Source: Fagopyrum homotropicum
Taxonomy: Eukaryota; Streptophyta; Magnoliopsida; Caryophyllales; Polygonaceae
Length of the DNA: 64,000 nucleotides
Direction of reading: 5' to 3'
Assembly: GCA_033239125.1 (NCBI GenBank)
Contig: BSWB01000004.1
Location: 117,809,235-117,873,234, forward strand
Below are positions 53,451 to 64,000 of this stretch, one piece after another. The notes beneath the pieces were generated by a model, which ran no database searches, had not been told where the DNA came from, and worked only from the letters and a program-made list of their open reading frames with translations. A program made the position numbers and the translations under genes. Every line of letters begins with the position of its first letter. Position 1 is the stretch's first letter.

Positions 53451-55125
53451 ACGCCCCCGAGTTTGGTCAAGCTAATGACCTTAAAGAAGCGCTTGATGGG
53501 AGGCAACCCATTGGTAACGTTTTCCCTTTTCGTTTTTGCTTTTGTTTTGATTTTTTCTGTTTTTGTGTGTTTGGTGTGCTTTGTGTGTGCTAGAGTCTTG
53601 GTAGCATGAAAACCTTGCATGACATGTGAATGATGATGATGAACCCCTCATCAATTATGGGTGGAGCGGACGCGGAACTTGGACGGCTAGCGGTGCCTAG
53701 CGCGGGTCCCGACGCCTTGGTGAACACTTTGAGCTCTCTACCATTGTTGATAAGATCATTCACCATCAATCCACTTGAGAAATCCCAAATACCATAGCAA
53801 ACCATTTTTACATTGTGAGAACCTTCTTTCACTCTTCTTTACTTGAATGCCACATTGGGGACAATGTGTTTCTAAGTATGGGGTGGGGTTTGCATGATCT
53901 TTTGCATGATTAGCATCTAGGATAGTTTAATATTATCACATGTCTTGCATTGTATATACTCATTTCGAAAAAAAATAAAAAAACTTCAGAAAATTTAAAA
54001 TTTTTTGTGCTTTCTAGGCTTGGATATGACCCTAATGATGAATCTTGTCTTGTGAATTGGCTATGGATGGCCTTATGTGTTGGATAGATAAATGCATATG
54101 TGGACGTGAAGTACTTATCTTGAATCCCATAAATGATTTGTGATCATGATGTTTGTCTTGATTGGATTGAGTATTGAAAGTCGAAATTACATGCTAGTTC
54201 TTGCACATCATCTAGGAATGAGTGAGGCAATTCATCTTCTTCTACTTCTCATCTTGATCATGATCTTTGAGCACCTCAATTGATATAAATTTGACCTCTT
54301 TTGACCCATCCGGGAATAGGAGCATGTTAGTGTGTTGATGTGTGTGAAAAGTAAGTGTGGGGTGAAGTTGTTGATGAAGGAATGTTATGAAATGAAGTGC
54401 TGAATTTGTTGTGAAAGTGTAGACAAAAATATAGGTTTGGGGACGTTGGTTTAAATGACGAGTAACTCGGCACCATTCACATGATTGGGTGTTTGTGCCT
54501 TGCCAAAGTCAAATAAACCAATAGTCCTAACGAGCTTTAGTATGTGTGCCCGGTGTGGATGCACCTCGAAAAATAGAAAAAGCCCGAGGACGGCTAATCA
54601 CCAAGGTTTCGGCTTTTGTACACCAATACCATTGTCTCAAAAATAAGTGAAAAAGAAAAAGAAAACAATGAAAAGATGGAGAAAATATACACTTGTGGGA
54701 AGTTGATAGAGGACAAAATTGTGGAGTTAGTTCCATTCCCGGATTAGCATCACATAGCCTAGAAAAATCCCCACCTAATCACAACGTTTCTCGGCCTTTT
54801 ATCTCACAAGCCCTTGTGACCTATTTGCATGTGTGTAAGACTTATTAATCTAGATTGGATATGCTCTTGATCATCTTGACTTCTTCATTTTTACGTTTCA
54901 TGCATGCTTTCGAGTTAAGTACGATTGTCTTTCCGTGCCTTCATTTATTTGATACATAATTGCTTGTTCATTGCCATTAAACATGACTATGAAGGTGATC
55001 CAATATTAGAAGCACAACTCCAAAAAGATTTTGCCATTTTTCTGCATGCATAAATCATGTCATCTCTTAGTCTATAGTTGAGAATTTGCTCGGGGACGAG
55101 CAAACCTTAAGTATGGGGTATATTT
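53451..55125 (+). other. Element B post-pol region and 3' module (no ORF1)
   Basis: The post-pol block GCGCTTGATGGGAGGCAACC is at about 53489-53508. The hairpin ACATTG-GGGA-CAATGT is at 53852-53867 and AAGTATGGGGTGGGG at 53874-53888. The PPT AAGTATGGGG is at 55110-55119, 1236 bp from the first tract. The CTCGGCACCATTCACATG / GGTGTTTGTGCCTTGCC block is at about 54465-54505. No CCACGG cluster and no ORF-1-like frame was seen. Confidence 0.72.
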
Positions 55126-56949
55126 GATAACACGATTTATGAATTAGGATTAGACACTCATTTAGATAGTTTATCTACTCATTCATGCATGGTTTAGCAC
55201 TAGTTCACGACGTTTGCACTCAATTCATGTATTTTGTCGAGATAGACGTCTACACGGACTTTTGCATTGCTTTGTAGGTATTTTGGGAGATTTAGGAGCT
55301 TAATCGATACGTTTGAGGATGGTTCATCAAGATGACACACCCTCGGACTCATTAGGATGCAAGTTAGAGGCTAAGGAAGACCCATGGGACCTTGTTGGTG
55401 CAAGCCATGCACCAAATCGTGACTCAATGATCCAAAGCAAGCTGAGGCACCCAAACCACGTCACTGGAGGACCCACGGCCGTGGAAACCAACCGTGGTTT
55501 TTGCCAGACGGTTGTGACAGCTGTGCCACGATCTCATGGGCGACTCCAGCAAGGTTGTAGTATAAAAGTGGTCCTGCAAGGCTGAGAGAAGGACAACTCC
55601 CATCACTACATTCTCTCCCATACTCTCAACAAGAAGATTCTCTCAAGGGGAGCTTGGAAGGGAGCTACCATAGGAGGAGGAAGAAGAAGCTTCACTGGAG
55701 AAGAAGAGAAGAACACACCATTGCTAGTCTTTGATAAGTTTTGTAGTGAAGATTTTCGGAATCGAGTTCTAGAGTTGTAAGAATCGATTAAACCTTCTTT
55801 TGAAGGGTTGTGAGTCTTTCTAATCTCATTTTCAGCTTGGTTTTACTTGTTTCACTTGTTCATCTCTTTCTCTTCATTATCTTGCAAATGGATGCTATTA
55901 TTTTATGCTTGATGATTTCGATTATGATGATGTATGTTGTTGGCTAGATAGATGTGGTTCTAGGGTAAGGAAAAGAGGGTTATGACTATGACTATGATAG
56001 GATGGACTTAGATTTGCCTTTGGATGATTCGTCTACTTGAACCGAGCCACTGTTGGAGTCCACGGTTTGTTCTTGCCAGTCCACGGCCGTGGAAGTGGTA
56101 GAACAACCCGTGATTTTCCTGGTTCATTTGATTAGATGAGTCTAAGTTCTAGAATGTTAGAATGTTGAAATCCTAGTGTTTGTTGAGTTAAATCTATCCT
56201 AGGGTGACCTAGTGTTAGCAACTAAGTGTTAGAAGAGACCTACCCGGTGATTTTTACTCTTAGATTTCAAATATGACAAACCTTAGGTAGTGGTGAGCCT
56301 CATAAGCCGCCATTGGACTAAGTGTGCTAGGATAGTTGTTTAGGACTTACTTTTCCAAGACTTACCCGGTAAGGATAGGTTAGATCCCTAGATGACAATC
56401 CGGTTTGTGTAGAATTCCATTCCTTAGGCTCTTTGAGACTTACCCGGTGATGAGACTTTAGGAATGGACTAGTGGACCATGAGACCTACCCGGTGATTGA
56501 TCCCAATCTAGAAACACTTACTCCCAATATCCCATAATTAATCCAAGGAATGATCAGATAGCTTGAATCCTATGCCATAACCGGAATTTCCAACCCCTAG
56601 AATCCGCTTTCCTCTCTTTGATTGCCTATCTCTTGTTTGCTTGTTTATTCGTGTTGTTAGTTTAGTTGTTTGTTGATTCCGCATGATTTGTGATCCTTGA
56701 TTGATCACATTAAAACCAAACCAAAAACATTGAGATTTTCATTTCTTTATTTCTTTCCCTTTTCTTAGCCTAGATCTTCACTAAACTTAGTCACTAATCG
56801 ATTCAATCTCACCTCAGTCTTTGTGTTCGACCTCGGAATACTATCCCTACTACAAAACGTCCCGTACACTGCGGGTTCGCTAGGAGTTAGGAGAAATATA
56901 ACGAGTTATAAATTTAAGGCTTATTGCACTACACATCCTGAGCGTAACA
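55126..56949 (+). repeat. Element B 3' LTR (1824 bp)
   Basis: TGATAACACG to GCGTAACA, with its original 5' edge intact. TATAAAAG is at 55561. Palindromes are at about 55455-55530 and 56058-56111. Several TTACCCGGTGA-like repeats recur across about 56235-56500, also in the 5' LTR. Confidence 0.95.
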
Positions 56950-57950
56950 CTCGACAGGGTATTAAATCGACCTACCACAAATAAATCGGACGATTTATTC
57001 AAGAACAGGGCGATTTTCCTGTTTGTCGCAAAGTTAAAATCTAAACTCTCAGGGTCCAAATGTTTGAATGAGGTCAATCTATCATCATCTAAGCCTTAAT
57101 CATCAACCATTCTCCCCAGAATCACAATGGTTTTAGCCAACCATTTTCAAAATCAAATCAAATTAAAGATTGAGTGAAATAATTCAAATAAACCCGAATC
57201 TTGAATAAAAACTCAATAACCTTCAAATCTTTAAACCAATCTCAAATGTAATCAATGTATCTCTCAATTTACTCAATATCGTGTTCAAAAACCACAAAGA
57301 CTTCAATGGAATACAGAAATCTCACAAATATGATCAAGATTGACTTCCCGGAAAAAGTGCTTTAATCCTTCTCCTTGAATCTTCAATCTCTCACTAACGT
57401 GTAAAGATTTCCCGCTGCGGCCTCCTCGATTTCGTTCCCAGGGTTCCAAACTATAGTTTCTTGCTAATGGGCCGTTTGGAAAAACCCTTCTCGAGCCCAA
57501 AGATGATGGGCTTTGTGTCGTCTTTTTATTTGGCCGAAAAAACAAGGTAAATCGGGCTGGCCGATTTATCCATAAAACCGTTCGATTTTTAATGATAAAA
57601 ATCGTCCGAAGTATATAGTAAATGACACGATTTTCTTCAACAGAAAGTGCTCGTCTTTTGGCTTGTTTTCTTCCTCTTCCTTGTGCTCCTTTTACGCAAT
57701 TCCTTTGCTCTTTGTGACTCCTCTAAGACTCCTTTGGCTTCCTTAATGACCTTGGATGCTCCTTGCTTCACTTTTGCTTTCAAATCTACTCCATTTACCT
57801 ATAATTCAACCAAAACTCGTGTAGACCTCTATTTCTGAAATATTATTGAATAGAACACAAAAGGTACACAAGTTCTCCCTAAATGCAAGGTAAATCGAGG
57901 TAAATCTCTACAATATGCATGATTATAATGGTATACAATTCATGTCATCA
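56950..57950 (-). repeat. Element A 5' LTR, U3-side piece
   Basis: It starts with the CTCGA duplication, continues as 8628-9628 of the other LTR and ends CATCA, before the GCAAC duplication. Its AAATCG array and U3 cluster are kept, with one dyad arm mutated near 57608. Confidence 0.93.
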
Positions 57951-58479
57951 GCAACCATAATTAGTTTTATTATCTTTCCAAATTTAAAATTATATTTACT
58001 AATAGAGAATCTCTCGGTTATTAGTCAATGTATCTCACCCATGAACGTTTATAATGGTCCTAAATCATGTACATTCATTTATTTTTTAATCCGATGGATG
58101 GTAAAGACTCTTAATCCCTACTGTAAGAGTTGTTCTAGCCTGAACCCGACCATATATCCATCATAAAAACAAACACTAAACTTGATTTAATGCATTCATG
58201 AAGTACCATACCATAGATCAAGAGCAAAGAAATAATGTGTCTTTGTTCATATCAATCGAACAATTCTTCTCCAAACCTATACAATATATAGATACAAAGA
58301 ATAATTGACTTGAAAATGCTTACTTGAAGTATTTTATACACATATATCATAAACACCAACACTAAACTTGAAAATATCACCTTCTTTAAATATATTTTCT
58401 TCATCTAAGTCCTCCATATCATCCTTTTTTTTGTTGTTGTTTAAACGTAGTCAAATTGGGGTACATAGAAGTGTTTGTA
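57951..58479. other. Host flank of element A, no gene seen
   Basis: AT-rich DNA directly following the GCAAC duplication. It was contiguous with 7986 before A inserted. No conserved frame or repeat was recognised. Confidence 0.55.
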
Positions 58480-58489
58480 CTATCTTGTA

Positions 58490-59420
58490 CAAAATACCAA
58501 ATAAATTAACATAATTAGTAAAAAAAACTTTAAGTACTTAGACTTTGAATAACAAATACTTACTTGGTGATCTATAGTACTTCTATTTTTTGAAAGGTGA
58601 CGACCTCTTGTGCTAAACGATGATTCAGATGGAGCAATAGAAATAGGAACGTAATGTGTCATTCGTGCAACAATGAGATATCTAGGACCATTCAATTTCT
58701 ACAAATGCAAAATATCCAACTTTTTTATTTCACTACTTGCATTCAAATACTAATCAAACTTAGATCTTGAAACTCATCATGGTCTAACACTCCACTTTCC
58801 ACTACATTTAACTATTCTAACCGGCTTGAACTTTCATTTTCATCAATAGTAGCTGCATTCGATGTGACCTAGCGTCTTGATCTTCCAAAGGAGAATAACA
58901 AATTCTATATTCACCGAACAAGTTGTAAGCAAGATCCTTAACCATCTTTATGAAGATTTTTGGACAAGATTCTTGCTCACAAATTCTACGAATAACAAAC
59001 TGCCACCTGATTATCAAATAACATGGATGAAGCATAACACACAAAAACATCAATATATTCATCTTATCAAACAAACCCCAATATTTTTCACACTTAAATT
59101 GCATTTGATTGCCCATGTGTTACAAATAAACATATGTGTTAGATATCAACCTATTCCACACCTTCATCGTTTTTAAAACATGTAAAATCATGCATTTGCT
59201 TGTGACGTATATATAAAGAGGCTAAGACACGATGAAAAATCCTTCAACAAATTGACAAGTGATTCAACCTTATTCCAATCTTGTACACATATATCCCAAA
59301 ACCATCTAAATCTAGAATATTCATCCAATTCAATGCAACAATTAACATTGAATAAGTTGAATTTCATCTAGTCGAGACATCAACAATCAAAGAGTGTTTT
59401 CACGCATTTACTAAGTTATT
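58490..59420 (-). pseudogene. hAT-family transposase relic (RICESLEEPER-like)
   Basis: The minus strand shows, in order but in several frames, a DVSTR-stop-NSTYSML block near 59370 (the hAT signature with its Trp codon turned to stop). An FSSCLSLFIYTSQAN-like segment follows, then KCEKYWG followed by KMNILMFLCVMLHPCY (59116-58990) of the hAT RNase H-like domain. Near 58670-58600 lies the C-terminal dimerisation block with PSESSFSTRGRHLSKNRS. Stops and frameshifts are many, so it is a decayed transposase. Upstream zinc-finger BED sequence and terminal repeats were not found. Confidence 0.7.
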
Positions 59421-60340
59421 AGTCAATTGGCGAAAAATAACTAATAAAGGAGGAGACCTCCTAACATACTTGATTGCAACTCGAACCTTCTCCACATAGC
59501 CATTACATTCTGATGCGGGGAAAAGCCGCTTTAAAGTCCCGATATTTCGACACCAACAAAGAAGATGAATGGAGGGGATGAGGTGTGTAGGTCAGTTGGT
59601 CGAGTGGTTGAAAAGGGATGAGCGAATGATCTGATGATGATATGGATCTAGATAGATAGCTTAAGGTCGAACCTATGAAATAACTTGGAGCACATTAGGG
59701 AAACAAAGACCCTAACACACAACCAAGAATGACCGTAGAACACTTCCGCTACAATCTTACACAAGAGGGAAAACGATTGTCCCTAGAGCAGAAGAAGGAG
59801 GCTTGTGAATGATTGAGAGCACCAACTATACGATTCGGGGTGACACAACACAAAATAGACCAAGCTATAAGGTCGAACGAGAAATCCACTCGCTCTCTCT
59901 TCCCAAGGAAGACACACGAACTCCATGCAAAGAAATACTAAAAAAGAATCAAAATTTAATTAATGAATTTGCTCCCTAAAAAAACGTGTACCTAATGTCT
60001 TATATAGGCATTGGATCAAAACCCTACTAGTTAGGGTATAAATAAAACATGGGCTAAAAATATAATTAAAAGGCCCAAAAAGTATAAAGCAAAACCCATA
60101 GTAGTAATTGTCAATTATGGCTAGAAAATACAATTTAAATTAAACATAATTCAGCCACTATTTTTGGGACTTATCTTCTCCCTTCCGCACGTGGGCATGC
60201 ATGCATATGCATGACTTCTCCTCCTTTCTTTCATCTGATCTTGTATGCCTTTTCTAGCTTTCATGCATACCCTTTAAATCTTTCATCTCCAATCGGTATA
60301 GGTTCGGAGATGCTCCTCCATCATCCTCCCCTTCTTGAAA
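59421..60340 (-). other. Possible LTR of a decayed gypsy-type element
   Basis: Non-coding, with a TATATAAG on the minus strand at about 59999-60006. It directly follows a minus-strand peptide end TNPFQEG.DD (60355-60330), a pattern often seen at the end of plant chromovirus-like polyproteins just before the 3' LTR. No second LTR copy was seen in the window, so this is tentative. Confidence 0.3.
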
Positions 60341-61500
60341 AGGATTCGTCCACAAATCCATGATGTCCTTCTTAGCAATGATCCGGGGTTGCATCCATGT
60401 GTAGGACTCATCTTTTCCAGCTTGAATGCATACTCCTCCTTATCTACAAACTCCTACAAGGACATCAATAAGAGCAACATTAAAATTATATCACATATCA
60501 TCATAGTAAGTGTTCAAGTTCTCGTAACAGGACAGTGAGAGAACTTCCTTTAGGTTCTTATTTTGTGCACTTAATAACGTGTTGTTCAAAATCATCACCA
60601 ATAAATACAACAACACATTCATACATGAAAGGATCAAACACAACAAGCATCAAAGACATAGACAAGTTTTAGAATATAGAGGTTGTTTTTCTTCTTCCCT
60701 AAAAGATCCCACTCAACTCCAAAATGTTAACTTTGGGTCCTCAACATGTATATCATAATCGTCCCTAAAGTCACATCCACCTAAAAGAGGTCTCTCAGCA
60801 TGCAAATCTTCTAAAAACCTCAAAGTTAAGGTAGAGAAGAAATCATTAAACCAAAAATCAACATAGCCAACTAAATCCTGAACATGAGATTTCTCATCAA
60901 CTTGAAACAGACGTAGATGTCTTGATTTAGGTTCAATCAATTGGAATAGGGATTGTTTAGGAACATGATGCTTAAACTAAGATAATTCAAGTTCGTCATC
61001 ACAAGTGCGGTCAAGATTATCATCTAACAAATGTTCATTCCAACACATAAGATTATCAACAATAATGCATACTGGGAGAACATCTAAAGCTCTTTCAATA
61101 GCTAATTGATAAAAAAAAATTCATCAAAATGGTTATACATATGCATAGGTTCAATAAACTTAGCATGCTTATCAATTATCATCATAGATTCGGTCTTCAA
61201 GGCATGAGGTTTTAAAAATTCAACAACACTTTTAATAAATTCAGCATGTAAAACAAGAGGTAAAACATCATCAATATGTTCCTCATCCATAGGGGCAATA
61301 AACTTATCATGATTAATAAGATCAATATGCTCCCTCAAAGGTTCATTAAATTCGGCATTAGCTACTACATGAGCACAATATGTTTCAACAATTAAATCAT
61401 CAGGTATTATATGTTGATAAGTCAAACCAGTCTTGAACACACAAGATTCTTGACCAACTATCTCATTATCAACATTTTTATGCTCATCCAATCTAGAGGT
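60341..61500 (-). pseudogene. Broken frame of unknown or gypsy-like protein
   Basis: Minus-strand frames 61491-61102 and 60940-60713, with a few stops between them, appear to belong to one protein. It is acidic, His/Asp/Glu-rich, with repeated HAEFI/KFIEP-type phrases, and ends in the TNPFQEG.DD-like tail near 60335. No catalytic motif is visible. The repeated phrases suggest a low-complexity region at the end of a polyprotein. Family assignment is weak. Confidence 0.3.
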
Positions 61501-63377
61501 AGAAGGTAGAGAATTAATACTCTTTGGGGATGCGGTAGCCCAGTCAATGTTGTCATTGAGAATGATGAAGATGGACTACAAAATAGGCATTGTAGGATAA
61601 AACAGGGGGTTACAATTCTTGGTTTGGTCGCTCGTCTTTCCTATAACTTGCTTCGTCTTCCTTAGCCTCAATTTGTTTCTTCTCTTCCTCTTTCGCAATA
61701 TCACCGGGTGTAATACCCGATTCCGCTGGACTCGGGATGCTACAGGCGAGACCTCACAATGGGTCCCGACCCTTAGCCTGACAACAATTTTACCGAATCT
61801 TTCCAACATGGCACAAATAAAGGCAAATATCAAAATCATTTTAATGCAATGCAAACCATCCAAAAAAGATACAACTTGGAAACTCAGCCGAGTCCTCAAA
61901 ACAAAACAACTCCGAAACGATATCCGAAACGTACAACATAAACCGTAAACTAACAAAACACAGACATAACCCCAAAAACGTCCCCGTCCTATAATGTACA
62001 GAGCCCCCAGATGTCCACTCCTCCACCTCACTCGGCGGCATCCCTAACCTCCAAGACATCTACACAAACGATTTAAAACCGTTAGCTAATATTCAAGGTA
62101 TTAGAAGCAAGGTGCTGGCACAAACACACGTAAGTAAACAAAATCCGCAACACGATCAAAACACACAAGTCGGGTTCATTATCTTTTTATTTATTAAGTC
62201 ATATCCCGTTACTAATTCAACTTCCGTTTGTGACACGAGAATCACCACATGATCTCGCCTCGGTCCCTACTCACCGTCAAGGAATGGCACTGATGCATAT
62301 TGCCGTCTACCTGCCCGGACTAGTCGCCGAGAACCCCCCAACCCTCCGCAAGAGCTAGGCAGTGTTGTCACCGCCCGTTATAATACACTTGGACCAATAG
62401 TATAATATATGGTTGTCCTATTTCCGGTTTCATGGTTGTTATAACATAAACAATAAACACACACCGCCAACACAGATCAAAACTAATGAATACAAGCTAA
62501 GTAAGTCCGAAGACTTACCTCGTCCCAAACGCTAACTCAAAAAACGCTCTCGCTTTTCTTGGGAAGAAGTATACAACCTGTTCACAACAAGATATCAATC
62601 AAAACCTGCTCCACTCGAGAAGTCTAGGACTTCTACACAAATGGTCTACGCAAGATCATTTGACTCTCATTCTAGGACCGCATCCTAGAATCTATCATAC
62701 TCACATCTCACTCAACGCATGAGGAGATATCTCAACAACCTACTAACTCTCATATGATCAAACTCAACAACGAGGAACAACGTAAAAGCCTATGAGTTCC
62801 AATATGCTCATCATACCCGCCTAAGGTCCAAAGCCACTACTTGACATTCACTCTAAGTTATGCTAGATCCAACCTAGCACGATACTGCTTAACATAACTA
62901 GATCGAGGAAGAAGGTACTCACACGAGGTCAAAGCCGGAAGACGAACCACGGATATCGAGAAGGGATTCATTGGCCTTTACCGGGGCGCTTCCGGACCTA
63001 AAACCAAGGCTAAGAAAATTTAGCCTCAACGCAAAAATTTAAAAGGAAGATTTAACACATTAGAATCTAAGGAAAAAAATCCCACTTTCAAAACAAGGGT
63101 AAAACTCGCAAAAACATTTTCTAGAATAAGCTTTGGGACAAAACTTTAATTTACATACAAGGGCAAAAACTGCACATTTCAAGAATATAGGGCCTAGACT
63201 GCAAAAACACAATTCTGCAGCATATAAAGTTAAATTTCCAAAAGAGTGGGTCAAAACTGCAATACATAACGGAGGGGGTCCAGATTGTAATAATGCTAAA
63301 TTATAGGGGTCAATTAACAATTGTACAGAAATGTCTTCTTTAACCTTACAACACGCTACAGAGGAGAGGAGGGTAGC
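61501..63377. other. Anonymous intergenic DNA
   Basis: No conserved frame was found. An imperfect inverted repeat, TGTAATACCCGA to TCGGGATGCTACA (about 61709-61744), is the only structure noticed. It might be an LTR edge but no partner was found. The last 300 bp is AT-rich with repeated CAAAACTGCAA-like words. Confidence 0.4.
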
Positions 63378-64000
63378 TGTTCGCCACTTAGCGTGCGTGC
63401 AAATAAGTCTTAATTATAACACTAGAATCAAGCAAGCGAACCCGCAGTGTAAGGATCGATATAGTTAAGCAAGAATTCCAGAGTATCGAACACAGGGATT
63501 TGGAGGGTTAAATCCAGTTATAGATTATCAAGCAAGTAAATGTATGAAGCTTTTCAAATTATTGGGAAAACAACAATCCTAAAGATCCAGGAATCCAGCT
63601 ATGGCAATTGATTCAAGATATACTAAAGATATAAGGACAGAGTTGAGGTATGCAAAGGTATACGAATGTAAGGCAATGTACGGTGAAGTTTCAAGACCTT
63701 ATATGATTCACCTAAAGGCACTCTCTATAAAGGTTGTTGAGGCTTCAGTATAGAAAGATTCTAAAGGTAAACATTAACGTCAAATACCCAAACTTGTAGT
63801 CCAAGGATCAAGAGTAACTTAACCGATTAAGGTTGTGACACTCAAAATCGAAGCAGAGGTTGTTGAGGCTTCACTACCACCTAGAAAAGGCAAGCCAAAA
63901 CTAAGTTAAAGCAAATCTTTAACTTTGGATTAAAGTAAAAGCAATTTCGTAAACTGACACAAAATTACGGGTAGTTCTTGAGTTCCACGGCCGTGGAAGC
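63378..64000 (-). repeat. Element F: LTR of another D/E-type element, cut by the window end
   Basis: It starts TGTTCGCCACTTAGCGTGCG and follows the D LTR for over 600 bp, including the U5 block, the CCTCAACAACC-type repeats (complement) and the start of the four-half-site array (ACGG at 63967-63970, CCACGGCCGTGG at 63985-63996). Minus orientation follows from U5 lying first. Whether it is a solo LTR or a full element cannot be told. Confidence 0.9.

Larger units (their letters stand above)
45777..56949 (+). mobile_element. Element B: Athila-lineage retrotransposon lacking ORF1 (11,173 bp), inside A's 5' LTR
   Basis: The LTRs (45777-47592 and 55126-56949) begin TGATAA and end GCGTAACA. The CTCGA duplication is at 45772-45776 and 56950-56954, and the uninterrupted site is visible in A's other LTR near 8629. 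The PBS is exact for tRNA-Asp. Its LTR and gag are the most divergent of the four. The integrase end at 53450 is followed directly by the 3' module, with no ORF-1 gene, and this accounts for the roughly 2 kb shorter length. Confidence 0.96.
7987..57950 (-). mobile_element. Element A: Athila-lineage Ty3/gypsy retrotransposon, split by elements D and B
   Basis: Both LTRs (7987-9628; 45130-45776 plus 56950-57950) start TGTTCGCC and end CATCA on the plus strand. They are flanked by the perfect target duplication GCAAC (7982-7986 and 57951-57955). Without its guests A is about 12.7 kb. Order on the minus strand: 5' LTR, tRNA-Asp PBS, gag (45002 down), protease and RT to 41433, gap filled by D, then RT end, RNase H and integrase 15389-13346, ORF1 12435-10944, 3' module, PPT, 3' LTR. 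Stops and deletions are many, making A the most decayed and, from nesting, the oldest of the four. Confidence 0.95.

Noticed and set aside
58817..59116. Separate small host gene
   Set aside because: The peptide matches the RNase H-like region of hAT transposases and neighbours other broken hAT blocks on the same strand.
61709..61744. Start of a new LTR (TGTAATACCCG)
   Set aside because: No matching second copy, PBS or PPT was found in the window; left as an unexplained inverted repeat.

Overview
The window looks like nuclear DNA of a flowering plant, probably a eudicot. It is built mostly of retrotransposons. The left edge (705-1494) carries the last two exons of an LRR receptor-kinase gene. 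Next come an inactivated PIF/Harbinger DNA transposon (about 2.5-5.3 kb) and AT-rich intergenic DNA with a tandem repeat (6600-7030), an AT microsatellite and an unusual cluster of palindromes (7715-7945). The right flank (57951-63377) holds a hAT transposase relic, a probable gypsy-type remnant and anonymous DNA. At 63378 another LTR of the main family begins and runs off the window.

Almost everything from 7987 to 57950 is one nest of four Athila-lineage Ty3/gypsy elements. Each is resolved by two LTRs, a 5-bp target duplication and, in A, B and E, a primer-binding site for tRNA-Asp. Element A (minus strand, 7987-57950, duplication GCAAC, about 12.7 kb without its guests) landed first. Element D (minus, 15395-41427, ACCAT, about 12.8 kb) cut A's reverse-transcriptase region. 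Element E (plus, 27166-40346, TAAAC, 13.2 kb) then cut D's 5' LTR. Element B (plus, 45777-56949, CTCGA, 11.2 kb) cut A's 5' LTR. The shared order is LTR, PBS, gag, protease, RT, RNase H, integrase, an Athila ORF-1-like gene (absent in B), a fixed-length 3' module, polypurine tract and LTR. All four have coding lesions, so none looks autonomous now.

The strongest candidate for something undescribed is a system of palindromic sites inside these elements. D, E, B and the partial element F carry many copies of CCACGGCCGTGG and its half-sites. Element A carries AAATCG-NN-CGATTT at the same places instead. The places are U3, the downstream half of the LTR, the protease-RT linker inside the coding frame, and the spacer between integrase and ORF1. 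In the LTR the sites form a four-half-site array spanning 53-54 bp in every family, although the half-site sequence differs. ORF1 is far more diverged between A and D/E than pol is, and the motif type does not follow gag/LTR relatedness. This looks like a family-specific DNA-binding system whose specificity has switched. The binding protein, with ORF1 as the obvious candidate, is an inference.

A second structural feature is a module of about 1.24 kb upstream of the 3' LTR, bounded on both sides by AAGTATGGGG tracts, with nearly the same length in all four elements.
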